In this document: positions 8,452-17,582 of the stretch, one piece after another
Layout: every line of letters starts with the position of its first letter
How positions within the stretch are numbered: position 1 is the stretch's first letter
NCBI GenBank assembly: GCA_019112735.1
Contig: DXIS01000004.1
Coordinates: forward strand, 30,970-94,969
Length of the DNA stretch: 64,000 nt
Reading direction: 5' to 3'
Source of the DNA: Candidatus Mediterraneibacter guildfordensis
Lineage (GTDB): Bacteria; Bacillota; Clostridia; Lachnospirales; Lachnospiraceae
The notes under the pieces: generated by a model
The model's input: the letters and a program-made list of their open reading frames with translations, nothing else
Databases searched by the model: none
Told to the model about the DNA's origin: nothing
Translations under genes and position numbers: made by a program

Positions 8452-10893
8452 TTATCTGATGTATCCGATAAATACGTTGCCTGCCGCTTCGGTCATCTCC
8501 TGCATCTCTTTCTGGCTCACAGTATGGATCTCCCCGCTGTCAGGATCGATGTAGGTGATATCCGTCGTCGTATATCCGGTCAGCAGCACCGCATGGTCCG
8601 CACCAGTCAGGGTGATCATCGGGCATCCCCGGTTGATCACATACAGCATCTGGTCCAGCGTACAGCCCGTCAGATCGATCTGATGGGCACCATACTGCTC
8701 CATATACCGCTCACATGCTTCCAGCGAAGTCTCTTCTCCCTCCCTGCGGAACGCATCCGCTTCCGCAGAATAGGAGAGATCACGGTTCCCGCTTTCCCAC
8801 ACATAAGCCTGCTCTGATGAGATCACCACAGCCGAAATTTCGCTGGCCCTCTGCACAGCATAGCCCGCCCGGTCATAGATGTCAAGCAGTTCACCCATAC
8901 CGTATACATAGAATTCTTCCTTCTCACTGCTGCCGCTGATCGTGACGGTGAGCGGTTCCCCCGATACGATCTGCCCGGGCTTGATAAATTCCGGTTTCAG
9001 ATCCGGAAGGCCCTCTCCGAATCCCAGCATTGTCTGGGTCTCGCCTTCGTCTGTATAATATGTCTCCAGAGCAACCGTACGGTCATCCCGCTCCTGGTTG
9101 TTGGTAATATATTCCTGTTCCACAGCGTGATACTGTCCGTTTTCCCCGGAAACCCGGTTCAGCGTGATCTGGTTGTCCCGGATCAGGATATCCGTCGTAT
9201 AGATATTCTGATCTGTGAAACTGTATCTGGCCTCCGTATCGCCTTTATCATTTCGGATCTCAATCTCATACATCGGGCTGATCTCTTCTCCCGCAGACAT
9301 GACGCCGGCGTCCTCCGGATCAAACCGCCCGAAGATAAAGTCTCCGTGGATAAATCCCAGCGGGCGGAGACTTTCTCCGCTCTCAGCTGTTACAACGCTC
9401 TGCTCACCGCGCTCAAGGTCCATGATCACAAGCTGTTCCGCCCCGGACTCGTCACGCGTCTGATATGACACCTGATGTCCGTCGTCGGAAACCGCATACT
9501 GTTCTTCCGTAAGATTTTCCACGAGTATGTTCTGCTCTTCTTTATCCAGATCGATCTCATACAGCGTTCCGTCCGCCAGCACATAAAGCAGGGATTCCCC
9601 GTCATTATAATATACCATCCTGCCCAGCTCGTCCGCCGCGATGGCATAGGATTTCGTGCTCGGTATAAAAGCCTGCTCCTCGATCGCATTGCTATCCACA
9701 CTGAAATAATAGATCCCGACCCCCACTTCGCCTTCGTGGAAGCCGCGGTTCATGTACCCGTACACCATAAAGGCAAGGTTGCCGTCATCATCCATGCTGA
9801 TGATCCGTACGGCATGCTGGTCATATCTGCTCCGCATGTCCCGGCCTTCCTGATCAGCAAAACTGAATACCTGGGTGATCTCTCCGCTCTCCCCGTTATA
9901 CAGCCAGAGATTCCTCTCCTGGACAAACGCGGCGATTGTTTCATCCTTATTCGTCACATACGGGATCTCGTCCGAAGCAATACCGAACAGGATGCCATCC
10001 TCACTGAAATCCGCCGTATTCCCTCTGAACACCTTCTCCATATCCCGGTTATAGTCCAGGAGATAGATCGTCCCTTTCAGTGAACGGACGCGGAAAAATT
10101 CCCGGATATTATAGAGCGAGGCGCCGCCGTCTTCGTCCTGGCAGGACACCTGATAATTAGCCAGGACCGATGTATAGACCGTATTGCTTTCCTTGATGCT
10201 CCACTCCACGTCGCCTGTCACTTCCGGCGAAAGGCTTCCCCACTGGATATGATTGATATTAGAATGGATATTCACGGTCTGAAACGTCGTATTGTCACTT
10301 TCATCACCCGGTTCCAGATAACTTTCCAGTTCTTCCGAGTTTTCCTTATTCAGTGCATCCGTATGGAATTTCTGTGCAAATGAAAGGCACTCGGCCGTGG
10401 TGATATCTTCCGGGAAAGCGATCCTCGTATAATAGCCCGCCTGCCTGTCGTCCATCGTCAGTATCACTTTCAGCGCCGCTTCCCGCACCTCTTCCGACAG
10501 GATGCTGCCGATATTGAGCGTCGCCCCGGTTTCCCCTTCCGCCGGGACATCCGCTTCACCCTGTGCAAATTGTTCTTCGCCGTCAAGGGAATACACCTCA
10601 TACCGGATCGAATCAACCTGCGCACCGTCCGCTTCGATATCTATCTTCAGACTGCCGTCCTTCCCCAGCGGGATGATCGTATCGCGCATGGCTGTAATAT
10701 CCATATCACGCGTGTAGCCTGGCAGCCGGTTCACCTCCGTATCCCCCACATAAAATGAAATGCGGGGCAGTGAAGGTGCGCCCATGTCCACGATCTTGTC
10801 GTCCGTTCCCCTGTTGATAAGCAGACTGCTGACCAGAAGCGCCGCAATAAACACGGCCGCCAGCACACCGGCTTTGATGATCCGTTTCCTCAT
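8452..10893 (-). CDS. Large membrane-anchored extracellular protein with degenerate C39-like C-terminal domain
   Basis: 813 residues, function unknown. One N-terminal membrane anchor (about 7-28) follows a basic start MRKRIIK, so the rest is probably outside the cell. The middle (about 200-600) is rich in short beta-strand stretches with repeated Tyr-Asp and aromatic turns, like a beta-propeller. The last about 120 residues contain DHAVLLTGY followed by YIDPDSG, the His/Asp part of peptidase C39-like folds, but I see no matching Cys at the expected beginning of that domain, so proteolysis is doubtful. RBS AGGGAGA. The preceding methyltransferase gene ends 6 bp upstream. Confidence 0.6.
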   Translation of the reverse strand: MRKRIIKAGVLAAVFIAALLVSSLLINRGTDDKIVDMGAPSLPRISFYVGDTEVNRLPGYTRDMDITAMRDTIIPLGKDGSLKIDIEADGAQVDSIRYEVYSLDGEEQFAQGEADVPAEGETGATLNIGSILSEEVREAALKVILTMDDRQAGYYTRIAFPEDITTAECLSFAQKFHTDALNKENSEELESYLEPGDESDNTTFQTVNIHSNINHIQWGSLSPEVTGDVEWSIKESNTVYTSVLANYQVSCQDEDGGASLYNIREFFRVRSLKGTIYLLDYNRDMEKVFRGNTADFSEDGILFGIASDEIPYVTNKDETIAAFVQERNLWLYNGESGEITQVFSFADQEGRDMRSRYDQHAVRIISMDDDGNLAFMVYGYMNRGFHEGEVGVGIYYFSVDSNAIEEQAFIPSTKSYAIAADELGRMVYYNDGESLLYVLADGTLYEIDLDKEEQNILVENLTEEQYAVSDDGHQVSYQTRDESGAEQLVIMDLERGEQSVVTAESGESLRPLGFIHGDFIFGRFDPEDAGVMSAGEEISPMYEIEIRNDKGDTEARYSFTDQNIYTTDILIRDNQITLNRVSGENGQYHAVEQEYITNNQERDDRTVALETYYTDEGETQTMLGFGEGLPDLKPEFIKPGQIVSGEPLTVTISGSSEKEEFYVYGMGELLDIYDRAGYAVQRASEISAVVISSEQAYVWESGNRDLSYSAEADAFRREGEETSLEACERYMEQYGAHQIDLTGCTLDQMLYVINRGCPMITLTGADHAVLLTGYTTTDITYIDPDSGEIHTVSQKEMQEMTEAAGNVFIGYIR

Positions 10894-10899
10894 TATAAT

Positions 10900-12105
10900 T
10901 TATTCTCCCTTTATATCTGAAAGCAGGCGTCCCAGCGTAGGCGATGCCTGCAGAAACTGTTCACATTTCACTATATCATCCGCCGCCCTGCGCACCGCTG
11001 CGCTTTCTGCGGCAGTATTCTTTATTTTATCCCCGTTTCTCTTCACCGCGCGGAGCAGGATATTTTTCGGGGTGTGCTCCATATCAATGAACTCCAGCAC
11101 CTGGGTCTCATACCCGGCGCGCTCCAGATATTTCGCGCGCAGGCCGTCCGTCACGAGGGCGGCGAACCGCTCCCTCAGAAGCCCGTAGTCCATTACCGGG
11201 GCCAGAAGCCCGTCTCCGCTCCCGCCGCCGGCAGAAAACTGCGCATTCAGTTCATGCTGGCAGCACGGCACCGAAAGGATCACTTTCGCATTCCAGCCGA
11301 CCGCCTTGGCAAGCGCGTAGTCCGTGGCCGTATCGCAGGCATGGAGCGTGACGACCATGTCCACCTGATCCACGCCGTCATAATCCGCGATGTCGCCGGT
11401 AAGGAATGTAAGCTTGTCATAACCGTACTGCTCTGCCAGCCGGCCGCAGTGCCGGATCACATCCGCCTTCAGATCCAGCCCGACAATGCGGATATCATAG
11501 CCTTTCAGCTCATGCAGATAATAATACATGGCAAATGTAAGATACGACTTTCCGCACCCGAAGTCAAGGATCGTCAGCTCCCGGTCCCGTTCAAGCTGCG
11601 GCAGGATATCCTCGATAAACTCAAGGAACCGGTTGATCTGCCGGAACTTGTCCGTCCGCGACCGGACAATCTTCCCGTCCTCCGTCATCACTCCGAGATC
11701 ACGGAGAAAAGGCACGAATTTCCCTTCTTCGAGAATGTATCTCTTCTGCCGGTTGTGGGACAGGTCCGCCGCCTGCGCCTTCTCTCTGCGCTGCTTTCGC
11801 TTTATCGTGGCCTTCCCCTTTTTGCTGATCAGCACCGTATACTCCGCATCCGCCGTCTCGATCTGCATCTGCCGGAACTCCCCGGCGCAGCCGGACAGCT
11901 CCTGCACGGCCGCATCACGGTCCAGATTTTTGTGGAACGCCTGTTTCGCTGTAAAAGACTCAAACTGAAAGACCAGCTGCCCTTTCAGTTCCAGCGGACG
12001 GATCCTCACTTTGACGATGCCGCCTTTTGCCCGCGGGTTGCTGATGACCGCACGAATGAAATCTTTATTTAAAACCGTATTAAACAATGTCAGAAGTTCT
12101 TTCAT
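10900..12105 (-). CDS. Class I SAM-dependent methyltransferase (METTL25/Methyltransf_32-like)
   Basis: 401 residues, cytoplasmic. The Rossmann methyltransferase core starts near residue 175: ELTILDFGCGKSYLTFAMYY (SAM-binding motif I), then VGLDLKADV (acidic loop), LTFLTGDIADY, VVTLHACDTATDYAL, and SVPCCQHELN. The paired Cys-Cys-Gln-His after the catalytic strand is typical of this poorly characterised group and suggests RNA or protein substrates rather than small molecules. The N-terminal 150 basic residues (KKGKATIKRKQRREK) could bind nucleic acid. Its ATG overlaps the niaR stop codon (TAATG), so translation is coupled to the NAD regulator. Confidence 0.75.
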   Translation of the reverse strand: MKELLTLFNTVLNKDFIRAVISNPRAKGGIVKVRIRPLELKGQLVFQFESFTAKQAFHKNLDRDAAVQELSGCAGEFRQMQIETADAEYTVLISKKGKATIKRKQRREKAQAADLSHNRQKRYILEEGKFVPFLRDLGVMTEDGKIVRSRTDKFRQINRFLEFIEDILPQLERDRELTILDFGCGKSYLTFAMYYYLHELKGYDIRIVGLDLKADVIRHCGRLAEQYGYDKLTFLTGDIADYDGVDQVDMVVTLHACDTATDYALAKAVGWNAKVILSVPCCQHELNAQFSAGGGSGDGLLAPVMDYGLLRERFAALVTDGLRAKYLERAGYETQVLEFIDMEHTPKNILLRAVKRNGDKIKNTAAESAAVRRAADDIVKCEQFLQASPTLGRLLSDIKGE

Positions 12106-12626
12106 TATATATGCTGCTTTTCCTCCACGAGAAAACCCTTTTCTTTAAGCATTGATGCGATCATGTCCAGCGTTTGCTCACTGTCCGCCTCTATCGTGTG
12201 ATAGTGATAATCCGACGTGATATTTTTCAGCGGACTGGACTTGCCATTCCGTATATCGGCCAGAAATTCTGCCGCTTTCCTGCGGGAAGATATATCAAGA
12301 TCTGCCGTAAGCCTTCCGTATACCCGGTGATTAACCATAACATCCCGTACTCTGCCGCCCAGATCAACAATAGCATTCAGTTCTTCTTCCAGCTGGTCAT
12401 CCGTGTGCCTGACCTTGAAAACGCGCCGTACCGCTTTCGGCTCATTGATAATATATCCTCTGTTTGTAGACAGGATATTATGCCCGGCGGCACGGATCAG
12501 TGCAATATCCTGCACGATGACCTGCCGGCTCACATCAAACGCCGCAGCCAGCGCCCTGCCGGACACAGGAGTCTCACTGTTTCTGATCCGCTCTACGATC
12601 TCGTTTCTTCTGTCCTCACCTGTCAT
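12105..12626 (-). CDS. niaR: Niacin-responsive transcriptional repressor NiaR
   Basis: 173 residues. N-terminal HTH_11 winged helix (about 1-65: SGRALAAAFDVSRQVIVQDIALIRAAG) followed by a 3H ligand-binding domain with the three conserved histidines visible in VRHTDDQ, VNHRVYG and YHYHTIEA. The family represses NAD synthesis and niacin uptake genes with nicotinic acid as co-repressor. The gene sits directly after nadABC, 16 bp beyond nadC, fitting autoregulation through the operator upstream of nadA. Confidence 0.93.
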   Translation of the reverse strand: MTGEDRRNEIVERIRNSETPVSGRALAAAFDVSRQVIVQDIALIRAAGHNILSTNRGYIINEPKAVRRVFKVRHTDDQLEEELNAIVDLGGRVRDVMVNHRVYGRLTADLDISSRRKAAEFLADIRNGKSSPLKNITSDYHYHTIEADSEQTLDMIASMLKEKGFLVEEKQHI

Positions 12627-12642
12627 CCGATCGCCTCCTCTA

Positions 12643-13494
12643 CTATATAGAATGCAGATGTTTCACGGAAATGTCAAGTATTGGCGCAGAATGTGTAAGC
12701 GCGCCGCTGGAAATATAATCCACCCCCAGTTCTGTCAGTCTGGCGATATTCTCCCTGGTCACATTTCCCGAGCATTCTATCTGCGCCCGTCCGCCGATGA
12801 TGCGGACCGCTTCTTTCATCTCTTCGCCTGACATATTGTCAAGCATAATGATATCCGCCCCCGCTTCCACGGCTTCGCGGACCATATCCAGATTCTCGAC
12901 CTCTACTTCAATCCTGCGTACAAACGGCGCATATTCCCTGGCCATTTTAACAGCCTGCGCCACACCTCCGGCCGCGCCGATATGATTATCCTTCAGCAGC
13001 ACCCCGTCCGACAGATTATACCGGTGGTTGTATCCGCCGCCCACACGGACCGCATACTTTTCAAAGATCCGCATATTCGGCGTAGTCTTCCGCGTATCCA
13101 GAAGCTTTGTTTTTGTTCCTTTGAGAAGCTCCGCCACAGAACGCGTATACGTAGCGATCCCGCTCATACGCTGGAGATAATTAAGCGCCGTCCGTTCTCC
13201 TGACAGAAGCACACGGATATCGCCCCTGACTCTGCCCATCAGCTGTCCCGATTTTACAGTGTCTCCGTCTTTGCAGTAAAATTCCGTCTCTGTTTTTCCG
13301 TCCAGCAGTTCAAAAACTCTTCGGAATACCTCCAGTCCTGCGATCACGCCGTCCTGTTTGCAGATCAGGTCCACCTCTCCGGGAACCGCTTCCCGCATTA
13401 CCGCATTCGTACTTACATCCTCGCTCGATATATCCTCTTTTAACGCCTCCAGGATCAGATGATCTGCCTGGAGCGTCATCGTAATATTATTCAT
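12643..13494 (-). CDS. nadC: Nicotinate-nucleotide pyrophosphorylase (carboxylating)
   Basis: Converts quinolinate and PRPP to nicotinate mononucleotide, third step of de novo NAD synthesis. 283 residues, full length. Visible: N-terminal lid domain, LNYLQRMSGIATYTR, LLDTRKTTPNMRIFEKYAVRVGGGYNHRYNLSDGVLLKDNH with the quinolinate-binding Arg/Lys cluster, and the barrel segments EVEVENLDMVREAVEAGADIIMLDNM and IECSGNVTRENI. The start overlaps the end of nadB by 8 bp, indicating coupled translation. Confidence 0.96.
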   Translation of the reverse strand: MNNITMTLQADHLILEALKEDISSEDVSTNAVMREAVPGEVDLICKQDGVIAGLEVFRRVFELLDGKTETEFYCKDGDTVKSGQLMGRVRGDIRVLLSGERTALNYLQRMSGIATYTRSVAELLKGTKTKLLDTRKTTPNMRIFEKYAVRVGGGYNHRYNLSDGVLLKDNHIGAAGGVAQAVKMAREYAPFVRRIEVEVENLDMVREAVEAGADIIMLDNMSGEEMKEAVRIIGGRAQIECSGNVTRENIARLTELGVDYISSGALTHSAPILDISVKHLHSI

Positions 13495-14701
13495 GTTTTT
13501 TCTCCTTCTGCTCCGCTGCGATCGTTACTGCAGCCCTTTTTGCAAACACCATACTTTCCAGCAGCGAGTTGCTCGCCAGCCTGTTGGCCCCATGGACTCC
13601 GTTGCAGCTGGTCTCCCCCACCGCAAAGAGTCTCTCCATGGATGTCCGGCTGTCACGGTCAACCCAGATCCCGCCCATAAAATAATGCTGGGCCGGTACA
13701 ACCGGTATCCAGTCTTTCGTCACATCATAGCCTTCTTCAAGACAGTGTTCATATATATTGGGAAAATGTTTAAGAATTGTCTCACGGTCAATTCCCGTCA
13801 TTGACAGCCATACATGATCTGTCCCGTCTTTTTCCATCTGCTTCCGGATCGCCTCAGTAACAACATCTCTGGGCTGAAGTTCATCTGTAAACCGTTTTCC
13901 GTTTTTATCCAGCAGCACAGCGCCTTCGCCTCTGACCGATTCAGAAATCAGGAATCGGCGCCCCGGCTTATCTGAATACAGCGTAGTAGGATGGATCTGC
14001 ACATAATCAAGGTTTTCAAGCCTGATCCCATGTTTTTTTGCAATCCTGACTGCATCCCCGGTCAGATGAGGATAATTTGTGGAATGCTCATAGAGGCCGC
14101 CGATCCCGCCGCTAGCCAGAATGGTGTACGGCGCCCGGATCAGGAATCTGTCCCCGTCCATGTTCTCCGCCACAATACCGGCGCACTGTCCGTCTTCTAC
14201 AATAATATCCGTCATTGAAGTATACTCCATAACGGTTGCGTTTTCAAGCAGCCGCACCTGTTCCAGCAGCTTTCCCGTTATTTCTTTTCCCGTCACATCC
14301 TCGTGGAACAGGATCCTGGGCCGGGAGTGCGCCCCTTCCCTTGTAAATGCATAATCATCAAGGAAATTATCTGTCTGCTCCTTTTCCGTCCCATTTCTGC
14401 GCGCAAACTGTACGCCGTACCCGATCAGTTCCCTGATGATCTCTCTGGAACTGCGGATCATGATCTCTACGGATTCTTTTCGGTTCTCATAATGTCCGGC
14501 ACGCATCGTATCTTCAAAATAGCTTTCATAATCTGCTTCATCCCGGAGCACACAGATCCCGCCCTGAGCCAGAAAGGAATCGCTGCTCTCTGCGTCCTTT
14601 TTGGTAATAATGATGATCTCTTTATCCCTTGGAAGGCTGAGTGCCGCAAAAAGCCCCGCTGCTCCCGTACCTACGATTATCACATCTGCTTTTCTGTCCA
14701 T
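13487..14701 (-). CDS. nadB: L-aspartate oxidase, short form
   Basis: FAD enzyme oxidising L-aspartate to iminoaspartate, first step of NAD synthesis. N-terminal FAD motif VIIVGTGAAGLFAALSLP, then DSFLAQGGICVL, YTILASGGIGGLYEHSTNYPHLTGDA, PGRRFLISESVRGEGA and HYFMGGIWVD near the end, with SNSLLESMVF closing. At 404 residues it lacks the about 110-residue C-terminal helical domain of E. coli NadB (540). I choose ATG 14701 because AGGAG lies at good spacing; another ATG at 14722 overlaps the nadA stop (ATGA) and would add seven residues. Anaerobes usually use fumarate as acceptor. Confidence 0.92.
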   Translation of the reverse strand: MDRKADVIIVGTGAAGLFAALSLPRDKEIIIITKKDAESSDSFLAQGGICVLRDEADYESYFEDTMRAGHYENRKESVEIMIRSSREIIRELIGYGVQFARRNGTEKEQTDNFLDDYAFTREGAHSRPRILFHEDVTGKEITGKLLEQVRLLENATVMEYTSMTDIIVEDGQCAGIVAENMDGDRFLIRAPYTILASGGIGGLYEHSTNYPHLTGDAVRIAKKHGIRLENLDYVQIHPTTLYSDKPGRRFLISESVRGEGAVLLDKNGKRFTDELQPRDVVTEAIRKQMEKDGTDHVWLSMTGIDRETILKHFPNIYEHCLEEGYDVTKDWIPVVPAQHYFMGGIWVDRDSRTSMERLFAVGETSCNGVHGANRLASNSLLESMVFAKRAAVTIAAEQKEKKHE

Positions 14702-14718
14702 TTTTCTCTCCTCTTTCC

Positions 14719-15636
14719 TCATATCAGGCTCTGAGTTGCAAGTCTCAGCATTTCTTCCAGCGGCTTTCTCGATTCTTCACAGATTTTCCCGTCCATGACC
14801 ACTTCATTTTCCCCTGTCTTCAGTACATGGAGGATCTTTTCCGGTGTGATCAGTTTCATATCCTCACAAACCGGCTCCGTCCCGGTAAAGTAAAACTTTT
14901 TCCCGGGATACCGTTTCTGAAGTTCGGCAAGCACACCGTTCTCCGTACAGATAATAAACTCCCGGGCGCTGCTGTGCCCTGCATACCGGATAATGCCTGA
15001 TGTACTGCCCACATAGTCCGACAGCTCCAGTACATCCTTCGTGCATTCCGGGTGTGCCAGCACCTCTGCCCGTGGATGCAGGGCTTTTGCCTGACGGATC
15101 TCTTCTGTTTTCATCTGCTGATGCACCGGACAGTATCCGTCATTAAAAATAAAATGCTTCTCCGGAATCTGTTCTGCCACAAAATGCGCCAGATTCCTGT
15201 CGGGAATAAAAAATATATTTTTATTCTGAAGAGACCTGACGATCTGAACCGCATTTGCCGATGTAACGCATACATCCGAACACCGCTTCAGTTCTGCCGT
15301 AGAATTGATATAACAGACAACTGCCACATCATCATACGCCTCTCTCACCCGCCTGATCTTCTCGGTATCGGCCATATGCGCCATGGCGCAGTCCGAATGC
15401 GCATCCGGCATAAGCACCGTCTTGTCCGGGCTGAGCGCTTTCGCACTTTCCCCCATAAATGAAACGCCGCAGAATACGATCGTCCGTTCCTTCAATCCTG
15501 CCGCCATTCTGCTTAGGTAGAACGAATCGCCGATGTAATCTGCGAGCTCCTGAACTTCCGGTCTGACATAATAATGTGCCAGTATTACCGCGTCCTTTTC
15601 TTTTTTTAACCGTTCAATTTCTTCTCTGACTGTCAT
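14719..15636 (-). CDS. nadA: Quinolinate synthase A
   Basis: 4Fe-4S enzyme condensing iminoaspartate with dihydroxyacetone phosphate to quinolinate. 305 residues, the usual length of the compact class. Repeated Rossmann-like domains with VILAHYYVRPEVQELADYIGDS at the start; cluster cysteines fit FCGVSFMGESAK, VCVTSANAVQ and AHPECTKDV. First gene of nadABC-niaR. It lies behind a consensus promoter whose -35 box is covered by a palindrome that I take as the NiaR operator. Confidence 0.96.
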   Translation of the reverse strand: MTVREEIERLKKEKDAVILAHYYVRPEVQELADYIGDSFYLSRMAAGLKERTIVFCGVSFMGESAKALSPDKTVLMPDAHSDCAMAHMADTEKIRRVREAYDDVAVVCYINSTAELKRCSDVCVTSANAVQIVRSLQNKNIFFIPDRNLAHFVAEQIPEKHFIFNDGYCPVHQQMKTEEIRQAKALHPRAEVLAHPECTKDVLELSDYVGSTSGIIRYAGHSSAREFIICTENGVLAELQKRYPGKKFYFTGTEPVCEDMKLITPEKILHVLKTGENEVVMDGKICEESRKPLEEMLRLATQSLI

Positions 15637-15705
15637 ATGTACACTCCTTTATTTTACTGCTGCTGTGAATACCTTCAGTTTATCCCGGTTCACACCATAG
15701 TGCAG

Positions 15706-15734
15706 ATTATAGCACCCGCTTTTACATGTGACAA
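15706..15734 (-). promoter_or_regulatory. Promoter of nadA operon
   Basis: Minus strand: -35 TTGTCA (15729-15734), 17-bp spacer, -10 TATAAT (15706-15711). Located about 70 bp upstream of nadA. Confidence 0.8.
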
Positions 15735-15742
15735 GACACATG
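15725..15742. promoter_or_regulatory. Probable NiaR operator
   Basis: Palindrome CATGTG-ACAAGA-CACATG: the 6-bp arms are perfect and the central part is near-symmetric. It overlaps the -35 hexamer of the nadA promoter, the right place for a repressor. NiaR is encoded in the same operon. I recall NiaR sites as TGTG-type palindromes of this size but could not compare with a motif model. Confidence 0.65.
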
Positions 15743-15793
15743 AATTTACAAATATTTTACACAAAACAGTTCTTCTTTCGTCATTCCATACAG

Positions 15794-15826
15794 AAAAACG
15801 GGAGACATCCTGCCGAATGTCTCCCG
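15794..15826 (-). terminator. Intrinsic terminator after the NYN/LOTUS gene
   Basis: Minus strand: perfect 10-bp stem (15817-15826 with 15799-15808) followed by five T. Ends the yfcE-NYN transcript ahead of the nadA promoter. Confidence 0.85.
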
Positions 15827-15856
15827 AATATGTTTCAGACAGCCAAATGACTGTCA

Positions 15857-16819
15857 TCATTTCACACATATAGCTCTCGTCCGCTCCCCGTCGTCCGTAA
15901 GCTCCACGCCCGGAAAGCTCTGGATATACTGTTTAAACTGGGAATACCCGTAATCTCTTACTTTAAAGTCCCCGAACTGCAGGCGGATCCGGTTGCCCAG
16001 GGAACTGAGGGATATCCCGTATTTCCCGCCGCTTCTGATCTGCCCCATGATAAACTCTTCCAGCATCTCCTTGCGGCTCCGGTCCTCATAAAGGGACACC
16101 GTCACCTGGGTGCCGGTCTGGTCCAGTTTCAGCTTCGGCAGCGTCTCCAGGAACTTGGACAGCAGGCTGTATCCGTAACGGCGCACGTCAAAGTCCGGAT
16201 AAAGCTTGACCAGACGGCTTCCCACCTCGCCCAGCCCGGTCTCCCGGTCGTCATTCTGGTTCTCCGTGATGATCCGGACAACCGCCTCCTCGATCTGTTC
16301 CTTGGATACGGCGCTCTGCTTCTTCTCTTTTCCCCGGCTTCCGTGAGAAGCGCTCTTCTCCTCATGCTCCTCTTTCTCCATGGTGCTGTCTTCCAGCAGC
16401 AGTTCCAGCTCAGTGAAGATATCACACGCCTTTCTAAAAGGCGAGGGCGTCTTATTCTCGCCCATACCGATCACCGTCTTGCCGCTCTCCCTCAGCCGGC
16501 TGGCAAGCCGCGTGAAGTCGCTGTCGCTGGACACCAGGCAGAACCCTTCCAGTTCGCTCGTGTAGAGCATGTCCATGGCGTCAATGATCATGGCCGAATC
16601 CGTGGCGTTCTTGCCCTGGGTATAGCTGAACTGCTGGATCGGCGTGATGGAGTTCTGGAGCAGCTCCTCCTTCCAGCTGGCGCTGTTAGGTCGCGTCCAG
16701 TCGCCGTATATCCTCTTATAAGTCACATTTCCATATTTTGAAAGTTCATCCAGGATTGGCTGGATGTATTTCGCGGATACATTGTCCGCATCGATCAGGA
16801 GCGCGAAGCGGTCTTCCAT
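15857..16819 (-). CDS. NYN-domain protein with two OST-HTH/LOTUS RNA-binding domains
   Basis: 320 residues, cytoplasmic. NYN (PIN-like) ribonuclease-fold domain at about 5-140: ALLIDADNVSAKYIQPIL, KNATDSAMIIDAMDM and CLVSSDSDFTRLASRLRE supply the acidic residues of the putative metal site. A charged linker (about 145-175) leads to two OST-HTH/LOTUS modules (about 178-245 and 250-320), each with the FDVRRYGYSLLSKFLE / FKVRDYGYSQFKQYIQ core. The combination resembles LabA/MARF1-like proteins acting on RNA. Its start overlaps the end of the phosphodiesterase gene by 25 bp. Confidence 0.85.
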   Translation of the reverse strand: MEDRFALLIDADNVSAKYIQPILDELSKYGNVTYKRIYGDWTRPNSASWKEELLQNSITPIQQFSYTQGKNATDSAMIIDAMDMLYTSELEGFCLVSSDSDFTRLASRLRESGKTVIGMGENKTPSPFRKACDIFTELELLLEDSTMEKEEHEEKSASHGSRGKEKKQSAVSKEQIEEAVVRIITENQNDDRETGLGEVGSRLVKLYPDFDVRRYGYSLLSKFLETLPKLKLDQTGTQVTVSLYEDRSRKEMLEEFIMGQIRSGGKYGISLSSLGNRIRLQFGDFKVRDYGYSQFKQYIQSFPGVELTDDGERTRAICVK

Positions 16820-17379
16820 TGTCTGTATTCCTCCCCCTGCATATTTTTCCAGTAAAATGTCCCGTCCTCAAAGATCATGTAGCTGTGGGCCGATCCCTCC
16901 TTCGGGATGGAGACCGAGCCCGGATTCAGGTAACGGTATGTATGTCCGTCCATGTCCATGATCTCCTCGCACGCCGGGATATGCGTATGTCCGTTCAGCA
17001 GGATATCACCGTCTTTGAGCGGCGGGAGGCTGGCCGGATGATGCACATGCCCGTGGGTGGCAAAGACGGAAAACGTCCCGCCCGCCCCGTCCGGCAGTTC
17101 CAGGAAACAGTAATCCGCCAGGATCGGGAAGTCAAGCACCATCTGATCCACCTCTGTATCACAGTTTCCCCGGACACAGAGCAGATTATCCTTCACTGGA
17201 TTCAGCATGGCGATCACTTCCTTCGGCGCATAGCCTTCCGGCAGGTCGTTCCTCGGTCCGTGATAGAGAATATCCCCCAGCAGGAGCAGACGGTCCGCCC
17301 CTTCTCTCTCATATGCATCCAGCATCTGCCGGCAGTACAGGGCCGACCCGTGTATATCTGACGCGATCATCAGTCTCAT
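16795..17379 (-). CDS. yfcE: YfcE-type metallophosphodiesterase
   Basis: 194 residues; calcineurin-like phosphoesterase of the YfcE/MJ0936 group. All metal-binding motifs are present in order: SDIHGS, LGDILYHGPRN, VRGNCDTEVD, FATHGHVHHP and LNGHTHIP. Family members cleave model phosphodiesters and the natural substrate is unknown. It is the first gene of a pair with the NYN/LOTUS protein, overlapping it by 25 bp, which hints at a shared role in RNA or nucleotide turnover. Confidence 0.88.
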   Translation of the reverse strand: MRLMIASDIHGSALYCRQMLDAYEREGADRLLLLGDILYHGPRNDLPEGYAPKEVIAMLNPVKDNLLCVRGNCDTEVDQMVLDFPILADYCFLELPDGAGGTFSVFATHGHVHHPASLPPLKDGDILLNGHTHIPACEEIMDMDGHTYRYLNPGSVSIPKEGSAHSYMIFEDGTFYWKNMQGEEYRQWKTASRS

Positions 17380-17476
17380 CTGTTATAAATCCTGCCTTTC
17401 CCGGATCTTCTGATCCATTTCTGCCTTTTTATCTTAACACATGGATTTTTTCTTGTAAATCACCCCTTGACAACGG

Positions 17477-17485
17477 TGCTATACT
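17477..17485 (+). promoter_or_regulatory. Possible extended -10 promoter of the L25 gene
   Basis: TGCTATACT is an extended -10 element about 98 bp upstream of the L25 start. A TTGACA at 17468-17473 is too close to pair with it. Low certainty. Confidence 0.35.
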
Positions 17486-17582
17486 GTAGGTGTAACAAAG
17501 AAATACACTTAACAACACCCACCTGCAAAAAGAGTTGAAGGCTGCTAAGCGTGATTCATTCAGTGATTGGAGGAAAAGATAA

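Noticed and set aside
17468..17498. TTGACA with GTGTAA as a promoter of the L25 gene
   Set aside because: The hexamer at 17-bp spacing is a poor -10; the extended -10 TGCTATACT at 17477 is more plausible, though not paired with this -35.
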